Source: Mycolicibacter senuensis (lineage in GTDB: Bacteria; Actinomycetota; Actinomycetes; Mycobacteriales; Mycobacteriaceae). From it: a stretch of DNA of 64,000 nucleotides. Below the pieces are notes generated by a model. That model was given only the letters and a program-made list of their open reading frames with translations. It was not told the DNA's origin and made no database searches. Where the stretch lies: assembly GCF_002101885.1 (NCBI RefSeq), contig NZ_LQPS01000040.1, forward strand, positions 21,767-85,766, given 5' to 3'. The translations under genes were made by a program, and so were the position numbers. This document shows positions 1-8,343 of this stretch, piece after piece. Position 1 is the stretch's first letter, and each line of letters opens with the position of its first letter.

Positions 1-498
1 TACCCACGCCTCGGCGCGCAGTGCGCCCAGCGGCGTGGGCGCCACGTAGCGAAGGGTCAAGGTGCCGGTGAAGGCGGGCTCGCCGGGGCGGTGCGCCGTG
101 GCGCCGAGGATGTGATCGAGCACCAGCGCGCACACCCCGCCGTGCACCAGCCCCGGCGGGCCTTCATAGGCCGCGCCGAGCACCAGATCGGCCCACACCT
201 TGCCGGTGTCGTCACGGTGCACCCGCAGCGGAGGGGCGATGGCGTTGCGGTTGCCGATCAACACATTTCCCCAGGTCAGCGCCCCGCCATCACCGGCGGT
301 ACGGATGCCGGGATGCGGGGCGACTCGCGACCCCAGCAGCCGGGCGGCCTCCCCGATCAGCGCGTGTGCCCTGCGCACGTCGGCCTCGTCGGCCTCGCTG
401 CGGATGGCGAGATCGACGAGTTCGCGCAGCGAATCGGTCAACGGCGGGAACAGGGTCTCCGCCTGCTGCACTTCGGCAGGGCTGAGATGACGGTTCAA
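1..498 (-). CDS. PaaI-type hotdog thioesterase, 3' end cut by window edge
   Basis: The reading frame runs 166 codons from a TTG start to the left edge without a stop, so the C-terminus is missing. The segment PGLVHGGVCALVLDH (about residues 113-128) followed by a TGTLTLRYVAPTPLG stretch is the hallmark of PaaI/4HBT hotdog thioesterases, which hydrolyse acyl-CoA thioesters. The TTG overlaps the TGA of the upstream flavoprotein gene (TTGA), so the two are probably co-translated. In this setting it could release CoA from a degradation intermediate or relieve CoA trapping. The family is clear; the substrate is unknown. Confidence 0.75.
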   Translation of the reverse strand, partial: MNRHLSPAEVQQAETLFPPLTDSLRELVDLAIRSEADEADVRRAHALIGEAARLLGSRVAPHPGIRTAGDGGALTWGNVLIGNRNAIAPPLRVHRDDTGKVWADLVLGAAYEGPPGLVHGGVCALVLDHILGATAHRPGEPAFTGTLTLRYVAPTPLGALRAEAWV

Positions 499-2069
499 CT
501 GCTGACCTCCAGTGCGGCCATGTCGAGGGCGGCGAGATGGCTGAACAACATGGATGCGCCGATCGGGTTGCCGCCCCCGGGGTAAGTGGTTCCGCTGACA
601 GCGGCCATCGTATTGCCCGCTGCGTAGAGCCCCGGCAGGATGCCGCCGCCGGCGGCCAGGACCCGGCCGTGTGCGTCGGTGCGCAGGCCGCCCTTGGTGC
701 CCAGGTCCGACAGGCCGAACGTGGCCGCGTGGTAGGGCGGCGTCTCGATGGGCACCAGCGGCGAGGCGCCGTCGGTGAACATCCGGTCATAGGCCTCGTC
801 GCCGCGGCCGAAGTCCTCGTCCGCCCCGGCGGATGCCAGCGTGTTGAACCGCTCGACCGTGGCGATCAGGTTGCCCGCCGGGACGCCGATGGCCTCGGCG
901 AGGCCCGCGAGCGTATCGGCGGTGTGCCACAACCCGGCGTTGCGGTAGTCCGCGGCGTCGACCATCGACACGTTGGTGGCGCCCACCGGCGGGATGCCGC
1001 CGGTGCGGTCGTCGTAGACCATCCAGAACGGCAGAGTGGTCTCACCGGTGGCGATCTGCCGCAGCACGTCGCGGCCGAGCCGATCGTAAGGAGCCGATTC
1101 GTTGACGAATCGACGGCCGTCCTGGTTGACGAAGATGCCCCCGGTGAACCACAGCGCGAACGCCGATCGGCCGTCCGGGTGGGTCATCCCCGGCGACCAC
1201 CACGCCTGATCCATCAGATCGACGTCCGCGCCGACGGCGATGGCAGCCCGGTGGGCCGCACCGGTATTGCCCGGTGCTCCCATGGTGTCCCTGGCGTCGC
1301 CGGGCACACCGTAGCGGGCCCGCATCGCCGCGTTCTGCTCGAAACCGCCCGAAGCGAGCAGCACACCGCGCCGGGCACCCACCCGCTCCGGTCTGCCGTC
1401 GCACTGCACCACCGCGCCGGTCACCCGACCGCCGTCGATGATCAACTCGGTGAGCGGTGCATTGCGCCGGCACGAGACGTGCGCCATCTTGTCCAGCACG
1501 GCCAGGAATCGGCCGACCAGCGCACGACCGCCGGCCAAGACCGGCGGTGCCGGCGACCCGAGGCGCTCGGTGTCGAGCGGACCGCGCACCAGGCCGGCGT
1601 ACCGGCCGAGTTCCCGGTCGGCGATCGGCACCGGGACGGTGTGCCGGTAGCCGTCGTTGCGGGCGCCGGGCACCGAGCCGTAGTAGTCCGGCCAGGGGAA
1701 GGCCACGAACTCGAATCCCGGGTCCTTCTCCAGGTATTCGATCAGCGCCGCGCCGCCAAGGACGTAGGCGTCCTGCAGGTCGCGCGGGGTGCGATCGCCG
1801 ACGACCGCGTGGAAGTAGCGCAGCGCGTCATCGACGGTGTCGTCGGTGCCGGCCCGTCGGAGGGCGGGGTTGCAGGGATACCAGACACCGCCGCCGCCGG
1901 AGTAGGCGGTGGTGCCGCCGAAGCGGTCGGTGGCCTCCGTCAGCAACACCGAAAGACCCTCGCGCGCCGCGGTATAGGCTCCGGCGATGCCGCCCCCGGA
2001 ACCGGCGACGATCACATCGAAGACTGAATCGAAGTCATCGGGCGGGCCGCCGGTGGATTCGTCTGACAT
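495..2069 (-). CDS. KstD-like FAD-dependent 3-ketosteroid dehydrogenase family protein
   Basis: This 524-residue flavoprotein has an N-terminal dinucleotide motif GSGGGIAG (about 23-30), GGTTAYSGGG just after it, a central GRRFVNESAPYDR and a C-terminal TTYPGGGNPIGASM. KstD enzymes desaturate C1-C2 of 3-ketosteroids. The Tyr in NESAPY and the Tyr/Gly of YPGGG appear to match two catalytic Tyr and the Gly of characterised KstD. I chose the ATG at 2069 because GAGGAGAGG sits directly before it; an upstream in-frame start at 2096 has no such site. It is divergent from the PadR gene at 2200 and coupled to the thioesterase. Other fumarate-reductase-like dehydrogenases share the fold, so true steroid activity is inferred. 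Confidence 0.78.
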   Translation of the reverse strand: MSDESTGGPPDDFDSVFDVIVAGSGGGIAGAYTAAREGLSVLLTEATDRFGGTTAYSGGGGVWYPCNPALRRAGTDDTVDDALRYFHAVVGDRTPRDLQDAYVLGGAALIEYLEKDPGFEFVAFPWPDYYGSVPGARNDGYRHTVPVPIADRELGRYAGLVRGPLDTERLGSPAPPVLAGGRALVGRFLAVLDKMAHVSCRRNAPLTELIIDGGRVTGAVVQCDGRPERVGARRGVLLASGGFEQNAAMRARYGVPGDARDTMGAPGNTGAAHRAAIAVGADVDLMDQAWWSPGMTHPDGRSAFALWFTGGIFVNQDGRRFVNESAPYDRLGRDVLRQIATGETTLPFWMVYDDRTGGIPPVGATNVSMVDAADYRNAGLWHTADTLAGLAEAIGVPAGNLIATVERFNTLASAGADEDFGRGDEAYDRMFTDGASPLVPIETPPYHAATFGLSDLGTKGGLRTDAHGRVLAAGGGILPGLYAAGNTMAAVSGTTYPGGGNPIGASMLFSHLAALDMAALEVSS

Positions 2070-2199
2070 GCCTCTCCTCGCGGTGGCGGATTTCACTGCC
2101 TGTCACTGTCGGTCCTGGGCCGGCTGTGGCGCAACGTGGGCTCCCGGTCAGCGGCAGTCGCGGCATTCCGGCGGCGGGCTCGGTTGTTAGCCTTGTGCG

Positions 2200-2868
2200 G
2201 TGAGCGAATCCACTGATAATGCGCCCGACGGGCTGAGTGTGTCACCCACCGGGTGGGCATTGTTGGGGATGCTGTCGGGCGGGGACGAACTATCCGGCTA
2301 CGACGTCAAGAAGTGGTTCAACTGGACCGTCCGGTTCTTCTATTCCAGTCCGGCCTACAGCCAGATCTACTCGGAGTTGAAGCGGCTGGAGCAGAAGAAC
2401 CTGGTCACCTCTCGCCTCGACGCCGGCGTGCGCAGCCGGCGGATGTACCAGATCACCGATCAGGGGCTGGCGGCGGTCACGCGGTGGGCTAACGACGAAC
2501 CGGTTGAAGCGCCTACGCTCAAACACAACCCCTTGTTGCGGGTCATCTTCGGTCACTTGATGAACCCCGGCCGGCTCCGGGAGATCCTCACCGAGCATGT
2601 CGCCCACGTCGAGCAGTTGCATCGGGAGGCTGCGACCGAGGCGCGCTGGACCGGCGATCAGCCGGCGTGGTCGTATGCCCGGCTGGCGCTGCGGTGGTCG
2701 GAGGAGTACTACGCCGCCGAACGGGAACTGGCGCTGCAGATGATCAAAGAGTTGGACGAAGTGGGGGAGACCTTCGCCAAGGGCGGCGAGGGCGGGGTCA
2801 AGTTCCCGGTGCGCGACTACTGGTACGAGGTGGAACGGCGGATCGCCGCCGAAGACGACCCGGCCTGA
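2200..2868 (+). CDS. PadR-family transcriptional regulator
   Basis: The 222-residue protein has a PadR winged helix-turn-helix (about 15-90) with the signatures LSGYDVKKW, YSQIYSELKRLEQ and YQITDQGLAAV, then a helical C-terminal dimerisation region rich in charged residues. PadR proteins usually repress a neighbouring gene until a small, often aromatic, ligand binds. It starts at GTG 2200 and is divergent from the KstD-like gene at 2069, separated by about 130 bp, so that shared promoter region is the likeliest target. The ligand is unknown. Confidence 0.88.
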   Translation: MSESTDNAPDGLSVSPTGWALLGMLSGGDELSGYDVKKWFNWTVRFFYSSPAYSQIYSELKRLEQKNLVTSRLDAGVRSRRMYQITDQGLAAVTRWANDEPVEAPTLKHNPLLRVIFGHLMNPGRLREILTEHVAHVEQLHREAATEARWTGDQPAWSYARLALRWSEEYYAAERELALQMIKELDEVGETFAKGGEGGVKFPVRDYWYEVERRIAAEDDPA

Positions 2869-2884
2869 GAAGCACCGGGCGGGC

Positions 2885-4564
2885 TCAGTCGAGTTCTCCC
2901 GCCGCGTGCAGCGCAGCGATGTAGCCGAACACCAGGCCCTGCCCGATGGTTGCGCCGGCGCCCGGATAACCCCCGCCGAACGCGTTGGCCGCGGTGTTGC
3001 CGATCGCGTAGAGCCCCTCGATCAGCGACCCGTCCTCGCGCAGCACCCGGCCGCGGACATCGGTGCGAAGCCCGCCGCAGGTGCCCAGGTCGCTGAGAAC
3101 GATCTTGACGGCGTAGAACGGGCCGGAGTCCAACGGCCGCAGGTTGGGATTCGGTGTGACGGTCGGATCGCCGTAGTAGCGGTCGTAAGCACTGACGCCG
3201 CGATCGAAATCGGTGTCGGCGCCCGCCGCCGCCACACCGTTGAACCGGTCCAACGTCTCGACGAACGCCGACGGGTCGACGCCGATGGCGCGCGCCAGTT
3301 CTGGAAGATCACCAGACCGGTGCGCGATCCCGGCGTCGTACCACGCCTGGGGAATCGGCATGCGCGGAAACAGTTCGGCGGCCATGAGATAGCTGTTGCG
3401 GTACTTCTGGTCGAAGACCATCCAGATGGCTTCGATCGGGTTGCCCGCCCGTTCGCGTTCGAGCACGATCTGCCCGAAGGACATGTAGTCGATCGCTTCG
3501 TTGACGAAGCGCCGTCCGGTCTGATCCACCAACAGGCAGCCCGGCAGGGAACGTTCGGCGAGCATGACGGTCGGCTCGCCGCCCGGAAGCGGCGCGAAGG
3601 CCGGAAACCACCAAGCCTGCTCCATCAGCTCCGTGCCGGCGCCGCAGACATCCTGAGCAAGGCGGATGGCGTCGCCGGTGTTGCCCTCCGAGCCGAGGCT
3701 GGCATGCTGCTCCAGCCGTTCGGACTGGAACTTGTGCCGCCAGTCCATCCGGTGGTCGAACCCACCGGCGGCCAACACGACCCCGCGTCGGGCGGCGATG
3801 GTCACCGGGGCGCCGGCGCGCTGCACGACGACGCCGGTCACCCGGTTGCCTTCGACGATCAGGTTCGACACCGGCGAATCCGTCCACACCGGAATGCCGG
3901 CGCGCAACACGCCGGCGAACATGCCCGCCGCCAAGGCCTGGCCCCCGGCAGCGTATCGCCGGCGCAGCAGCAGTCCGCCGATGCCCTGGAAGGCGCGCAA
4001 CATGATGCGGGGCAGTGACTTTCGGGGAACTTTGACCATCAGGTTGAGCCACCGGTAATCCGCCCCGGTTACCGGCATCGGGAACGACGACTTCATCACG
4101 CCGGGACGGAACCGTGCCGACTCCGCCCTCAGCACCGCGGTGTTGAAAGGACGGCATTCGCAGGTGCGGCCGATGGCACTGCCTCCGGGGCGCTCCGGGT
4201 AGTAGTCGGAATAGCCCTTGGCCCATTGGAATTTCATCGAGGTGGTACGACGCAACATCTCCACGGTGGCCGCACCGTAGTCGATGAAGGTGTGTGCGCG
4301 GTCATGGGAGGTCGCGTCGCCGACGACCGAGTCGACGTAGCGGCGACCGTCGGTGAGCGTGTCGTCGGAGCCGGCTTCGGTGAGAATCGGGTTGGCCGGC
4401 ATCCAGAACGCGCCGCCGGAACGGGCGGTCGACCCGCCGACGAGAGAGGTTTTCTCCACGATCAACGTCGACAGTCCCGCTTCATGAGCGGCGAGCGCCG
4501 CCGCCATCCCGGTTCCGGATCCGACGACGAGAAAATCGACGGTGGTGTTGTGTGGCTCGGTCAC
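2885..4564 (-). CDS. kstD: 3-ketosteroid delta1-dehydrogenase (KstD family)
   Basis: The protein is 559 residues, the normal KstD length. It has FAD motif GSGTGMA (15-21), GGSTARSGG (about 43-51), GRRFVNEAIDY in the middle and the C-terminal GGYPGAGATIGQG that carries the Tyr and Gly used in steroid 1,2-dehydrogenation. The start is GTG 4564. The gene is divergent from the kshA-type gene at 4696. KstD and KshA together convert androst-4-ene-3,17-dione-like steroids to an unstable 9-hydroxy-1,4-diene that opens ring B, so the pairing supports a steroid or steroid-like substrate. It ends 17 bp from the convergent PadR gene. Confidence 0.82.
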   Translation of the reverse strand: MTEPHNTTVDFLVVGSGTGMAAALAAHEAGLSTLIVEKTSLVGGSTARSGGAFWMPANPILTEAGSDDTLTDGRRYVDSVVGDATSHDRAHTFIDYGAATVEMLRRTTSMKFQWAKGYSDYYPERPGGSAIGRTCECRPFNTAVLRAESARFRPGVMKSSFPMPVTGADYRWLNLMVKVPRKSLPRIMLRAFQGIGGLLLRRRYAAGGQALAAGMFAGVLRAGIPVWTDSPVSNLIVEGNRVTGVVVQRAGAPVTIAARRGVVLAAGGFDHRMDWRHKFQSERLEQHASLGSEGNTGDAIRLAQDVCGAGTELMEQAWWFPAFAPLPGGEPTVMLAERSLPGCLLVDQTGRRFVNEAIDYMSFGQIVLERERAGNPIEAIWMVFDQKYRNSYLMAAELFPRMPIPQAWYDAGIAHRSGDLPELARAIGVDPSAFVETLDRFNGVAAAGADTDFDRGVSAYDRYYGDPTVTPNPNLRPLDSGPFYAVKIVLSDLGTCGGLRTDVRGRVLREDGSLIEGLYAIGNTAANAFGGGYPGAGATIGQGLVFGYIAALHAAGELD

Positions 4565-4608
4565 CGGCCGATTGTCGGTCCGATCGTCACGAGCTGCCCC
4601 CGCCCCGC

Positions 4609-4623
4609 CCGGTCAGTGGAACA
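4609..4623. promoter_or_regulatory. Candidate operator CCGGTCAGTGGAACA
   Basis: This 15-bp sequence lies between the divergent kstD-type and kshA-type genes. An identical 15-mer occurs at 9824-9838, also in a promoter gap. Shorter GGTCAGCGG versions occur at 2146, 24246 and 24258, all intergenic. It may be the binding site of a shared regulator; this is inference from recurrence only. Confidence 0.35.
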
Positions 4624-4695
4624 GCGCCCCGCGGAAGGGGTGTGGCGGTGCTACAACAACAACGATTCCCACAAGCACGAGCGAGGACGGCCCGG

Positions 4696-5868
4696 ATGGC
4701 ATCGTTGGAGCAGGATTGCGGCGGAGAGGTGCGCGAGATCGAGGCGCAGGCCGCGCCGACACGGTTCGCGCGAGGATGGCATTGCCTCGGGCTGACCCGC
4801 GACCTCGGCGATGGAAAGCCGCATGCGATCACCGCGTTCGGCGGCAAGCTGGTGGTGTTCCGCGGCGAGGACGGAAAGATCAACACCCTCGACTCCTACT
4901 GTCGGCACATGGGCGGCGACCTGTCCGATGGTGAGGTCAAGGGCAACGAGATCGCCTGCCCGTTCCACGACTGGCGCTGGGGCGGTGACGGCCGATGCAA
5001 GAAGATTCCCTACAGTCGGCGCGTTCCCAGGCTGGCCCGCACCAGGGCGTGGCCGACCATGGAGCAGGACGGCATGCTGTTCGTCTGGAACGACCCGGAG
5101 AAGAAGGCTCCCCCGGCAGACGTGGTGATACCCCGCATCGAGGGTATCGGCGGCGACGACTGGACCGATTGGCATTGGTACAGCACGATTGTCCACACCA
5201 ATTGCCGAGAGATCATCGACAACATCGTCGACATGGCCCACTTCTTCTATATCCATGGCGGGCTGCCCACCAGTTTCAAGAACGTGTTCGAGGGGCACAT
5301 CGCCACCCAGTACTACAAGAGCGAGGCACGGCCGGATCTCGGATCCGGGGAGGGCGTCAAGATCCTCGGCACGACGTCGGTGGCCTCCTACTACGGGCCC
5401 TCGTTCATGATCGACGATCTGACCTACCACTACGAGCATGGTGACCAACGCACGGTTCTGCTCAACTGCCACTATCCGATCGACGCCGATTCCTTTGTGC
5501 TGCAGTACGGGATCACCGTCGAGAAGTCCGATGAGCTGCCGGAGGAGGCGGCCATGCAGATGGCGGTCGCCCTCGGTGACTTCGTGAAGATGGGCTTCGA
5601 GCAGGACGTGGCCATCTGGCGCCGCAAGGCGCGGATCGACAACCCGCTGCTGTGCGAAGAGGACGGACCCGTCTACCAGGTGCGGCGATGGTACGAGCAG
5701 TTCTACGTCGACGCCGCCGATGTCGAACCGGACATGGTCGATCGATTCGAGTTCGAGATCGACACCACCCGGCCCCGGGAGGCGTGGATGAAAGAGGTCG
5801 AGGACAACCTCGCTTCCAATCGCCTGCCGCGGCTGGTCGGTTTGACCAAAGCCGCCGATGTGCCCTGA
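4696..5868 (+). CDS. kshA: 3-ketosteroid 9-alpha-hydroxylase oxygenase component (KshA-type Rieske)
   Basis: This 390-residue Rieske non-heme iron oxygenase closely resembles mycobacterial KshA along its whole length. The Rieske ligands are Cys69-x-His71 and Cys88-x2-His91. The mononuclear iron site is D179, H182 and H187 in NIVDMAHFFYIH, with D304 in EQDVAIW. It would hydroxylate C9 of a 3-ketosteroid with electrons from a KshB reductase, which is not in this window. I chose ATG 4696 (MASLEQ) because GAGGACGG precedes it and the family N-terminus EVREIEA follows; an upstream frame extension to 4552 lacks homology. It is divergent from kstD and overlaps the next small gene by ATGA. Confidence 0.9.
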   Translation: MASLEQDCGGEVREIEAQAAPTRFARGWHCLGLTRDLGDGKPHAITAFGGKLVVFRGEDGKINTLDSYCRHMGGDLSDGEVKGNEIACPFHDWRWGGDGRCKKIPYSRRVPRLARTRAWPTMEQDGMLFVWNDPEKKAPPADVVIPRIEGIGGDDWTDWHWYSTIVHTNCREIIDNIVDMAHFFYIHGGLPTSFKNVFEGHIATQYYKSEARPDLGSGEGVKILGTTSVASYYGPSFMIDDLTYHYEHGDQRTVLLNCHYPIDADSFVLQYGITVEKSDELPEEAAMQMAVALGDFVKMGFEQDVAIWRRKARIDNPLLCEEDGPVYQVRRWYEQFYVDAADVEPDMVDRFEFEIDTTRPREAWMKEVEDNLASNRLPRLVGLTKAADVP

Positions 5869-6149
5869 TGATCGGCGATGAGCGGCTCAACGACGCGCCG
5901 ATGAGGCCGGTGACCTGCCGGTCGTGCGGTGCGAAGGTGCTGGCCCGCAAGAGCAGTTGGGAGCAGACCAGCGTGCAATGGAGTGGCCCGGCCACCGACC
6001 GGTGCCTCGAGCGCCGGCAGACGCCGGAGCATTCGGCGATCGACGGCACCGCGTTGCGGCCGGGCGTGTTCGTGGTGTGCGCACGGCTGCGCGCCTCGAT
6101 CGACGCTGCCGTGAGTACGGGCGCATTGCCGGTGCTCCACGAGCGCTGA
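5868..6149 (+). CDS. Small CxxC protein translationally coupled to kshA
   Basis: A 93-residue frame starts at an ATG that overlaps the kshA stop (TGATG). Near its N-terminus it has TCRSCGAKVL (about 16-25), which suggests half of a zinc ribbon, followed by KSSWEQTSVQW; two more Cys lie at about residues 47 and 72. There is no signal peptide or membrane segment. The overlap implies expression with the oxygenase, so a role in its assembly or electron supply is possible but unproven. The sequence is not a recognisable ferredoxin because the 2Fe-2S or 4Fe-4S spacing is absent. Confidence 0.7.
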   Translation: MIGDERLNDAPMRPVTCRSCGAKVLARKSSWEQTSVQWSGPATDRCLERRQTPEHSAIDGTALRPGVFVVCARLRASIDAAVSTGALPVLHER

Positions 6150-6186
6150 GTCGGCGGCCCGCGAAGACGCCGGCCCCCGACCCCGC

Positions 6187-7266
6187 TCACCCGAGCAGGA
6201 AGGCGCTCAGTGGGGCCTCGTCGGGGTAGCTGGCGGGTCCGCCCAGGTCGTAGCCGGCGTTGAGCGCGCCGATGAATTCGGCGTCGTGCATGGGCTCACT
6301 TGGGATGTCGAGCTTGATCCCCTTCTTGGCGAGGTCGTCGACCATTATGTCGATCGCCTTGTCGACGGTGAGGTCGTCGGAGTGGTCCATGTTCTTCTTC
6401 AACTCGTCGTAGTCCCGGTACACCTCCGAGGACCAGTGCACCAGGAACCGCAGGTCGTCGGTGTGATGGCGCGCGATGACATCCTCGCCGTTCTTGAGCA
6501 CCCAGTGGTCGCGCGAGGCCGGGTCACCGGCGAACACGGTGTCGAAGGCCAACCCGGCCGGCATCTGCTGGTCGAGCGGGCCGTTGGCCTCACCCCGGTG
6601 CACCAGCATCTCGTTCTGGACCAGGACTCCGCGGTTGTACACCGGCGGCTGGATTCGTTTGGGGGCCTTGAGCGGACCGTCGGGCCAGTAGGTGAACCCG
6701 CTGCCCTCGTCCAAGGAGAACCAGGTGATGACCTGCGCCATCTTGATCAGGTAGTCCCGGAACAACCCCGACTTGCCCATGACGCTGGACAGCCAGGTCG
6801 GTGCGTTCTCGTAACGCACACCGCGGAAGCTCGGCGAATCCAGATGCCCCGGATCGCGATTGGCGCACGGGCCGTTGATGTTGAACAGCATCATCTGCGG
6901 CTTGGCGTACTCGGCGTCCCAATACGACTTGGCCAGTTCGAGGAACCCGGCGTTGTAGAAGCAGTCGTGCAGCTCGGGGTAGAGCACGGTGCCGTGATTG
7001 GCGAGGAAGCCGCGGAAGGTGGGAGTCAGGAAGAGATCCAGGGAGGGGGTGGCGCCCTCGGGGAATGCGCCGCTCATGGTGGCCATCAGTTCTTCGGGGG
7101 AGGCGAAGTGCTGCGCGATGATCAGACTCCACGGACCGCCCGTGCGAACCACCTCCAGCAGCCGCTCTCGCTGATCGTCGGTGTAGACGTCGGCGATTTC
7201 ACGTGGCGGTGAAGCGGGGCGCAGGATGTCGGAAAGCTCCGTTCGCCGCTCCTCGGTGAGCGTCAC
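6187..7266 (-). CDS. Uncharacterised protein with possible jelly-roll non-heme iron site
   Basis: This is a 359-residue soluble protein I cannot assign firmly. GTG 7266 is favoured because AAAAGGAGTC lies six bases before it. The middle holds GHLDSPSFRG (His-x-Asp) and, about 80 residues later, NEMLVHRGEANGP with a His and an Arg. That arrangement would fit the H-x-D...H facial triad of Fe(II)/2-oxoglutarate oxygenases, but the overall sequence does not match a family I know. It converges on the kshA unit and has its own promoter gap (7267-7386). Its place among steroid-type genes makes an oxidative role plausible. Confidence 0.6.
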   Translation of the reverse strand: MTLTEERRTELSDILRPASPPREIADVYTDDQRERLLEVVRTGGPWSLIIAQHFASPEELMATMSGAFPEGATPSLDLFLTPTFRGFLANHGTVLYPELHDCFYNAGFLELAKSYWDAEYAKPQMMLFNINGPCANRDPGHLDSPSFRGVRYENAPTWLSSVMGKSGLFRDYLIKMAQVITWFSLDEGSGFTYWPDGPLKAPKRIQPPVYNRGVLVQNEMLVHRGEANGPLDQQMPAGLAFDTVFAGDPASRDHWVLKNGEDVIARHHTDDLRFLVHWSSEVYRDYDELKKNMDHSDDLTVDKAIDIMVDDLAKKGIKLDIPSEPMHDAEFIGALNAGYDLGGPASYPDEAPLSAFLLG

Positions 7267-7386
7267 AAAGACTCCTTTTCGTCGGTGCTGGCGGGCAAGC
7301 ACGCCTTAGCTATCGTCGATTGTGTGCGCCGCGCCCGGCGTCCCGAACCCAGGTGTCCAGCCATCGGGAAGTTGGTTGCCCGGCCT

Positions 7387-8343
7387 TCAGAAGGGCAGCG
7401 GATGGGCGAATTTGGCTCGCAACAACGCCCCGATCTCAGCCATCGCCAGCCGGCCCCGTGCGGTCGCTTCCGATCGCATGAGGAAACCGTGGTAGCTGCC
7501 GGGGTAGCGCGTGATCGTGGTCTGCACCCCGGCGTCGCGCAGCCGGGTGGCGTACCGCTCGCCCCAGTCGGAGATCGGATCGAGCTCGGCGGTCGCCACG
7601 ATGGCCTGCGGCAGGCCGCGCAAGTCGGTGGCGTAGGCGGGGATGCGGCGGACGTCGTGCGCGTCACCGGCCCCGGCATCGGCAAGCTCGTGCAGGTAGA
7701 CGATGTCGTCGTGGGTCAACATCGGGGCGTCCGGCAGCCTGATCACCGACGGCGCCGCCATGTCCCGGTCCACCCCGGGATACATCAGGACCTGCGCGAA
7801 GATCGCCGGCCCGCCATGGTCACGGACCGTCAGGGTGACCGCCGCGGCAACGCCGCCGCCGGCGCTGTCCCCGGCGATGACGAGCCTGCGGGCGTCCACG
7901 TCGAGCACCTCCGCATTGGCCGCGGCCCACTCGGTGGCGGCCAGGGCGTCCTCGAACTGGGCCGGCGGCGGGTTCTCCGGCGCCAACCGGTAATCGACGG
8001 CCATCACCACCGCACCGCTGGCGGCCGCCAGCGCCCGGGCCATCGGTTCGAACGAGTGATTGGAGCCCATTACCAGTCCGCCGCCATGCAGCTGGATGAT
8101 CACCGGCAGCGGGCCGCCGCCGACTTGCGGCCGATAGATGCGCACCGGGATCGGGCCCCCCTTTCCGCGCACCGTGGTCTCGGTGACTGCCGCCATCTCC
8201 GGCATATCGGTCGGCAGCGGTGCGGACTCCACCGCGGCGCGGACCGCTTCGAGGCCGCGGGAACGCATCGGTGTGGGCGGGCCGAAGGATGCCAGCCGCG
8301 CGGCGGCGTCGGGATCCAGTGCGGGCCGGTGCGACGCGGTCAC
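7387..8343 (-). CDS. Alpha/beta-hydrolase, hormone-sensitive-lipase (LipH/Nlh) type esterase
   Basis: The 318-residue protein carries the HSL oxyanion motif HGGGLVMG (about 100-107), nucleophile motif GDSAGGG (about 167-173), and later Asp and His elements (ELDPISDWG, GSYHGF). Such enzymes hydrolyse short or cyclic esters. The start GTG 8343 overlaps the SDR stop (GTGA), so it is the last gene of the leftward operon. A lactonase role after a Baeyer-Villiger step is attractive but inferred. A similar but clearly different esterase is at 22273. Confidence 0.88.
   Translation of the reverse strand: MTASHRPALDPDAAARLASFGPPTPMRSRGLEAVRAAVESAPLPTDMPEMAAVTETTVRGKGGPIPVRIYRPQVGGGPLPVIIQLHGGGLVMGSNHSFEPMARALAAASGAVVMAVDYRLAPENPPPAQFEDALAATEWAAANAEVLDVDARRLVIAGDSAGGGVAAAVTLTVRDHGGPAIFAQVLMYPGVDRDMAAPSVIRLPDAPMLTHDDIVYLHELADAGAGDAHDVRRIPAYATDLRGLPQAIVATAELDPISDWGERYATRLRDAGVQTTITRYPGSYHGFLMRSEATARGRLAMAEIGALLRAKFAHPLPF

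Noticed and set aside
537..2027. Plus-strand open frame opposite the KstD-like flavoprotein
   Set aside because: No family motif or start signal; the minus strand has FAD motifs and a strong ribosome site.
6150..6186. Imperfect GC hairpin between the small CxxC gene and the convergent unknown gene
   Set aside because: One mismatch and an 11-base loop, in a very GC-rich context; too weak to call a terminator.
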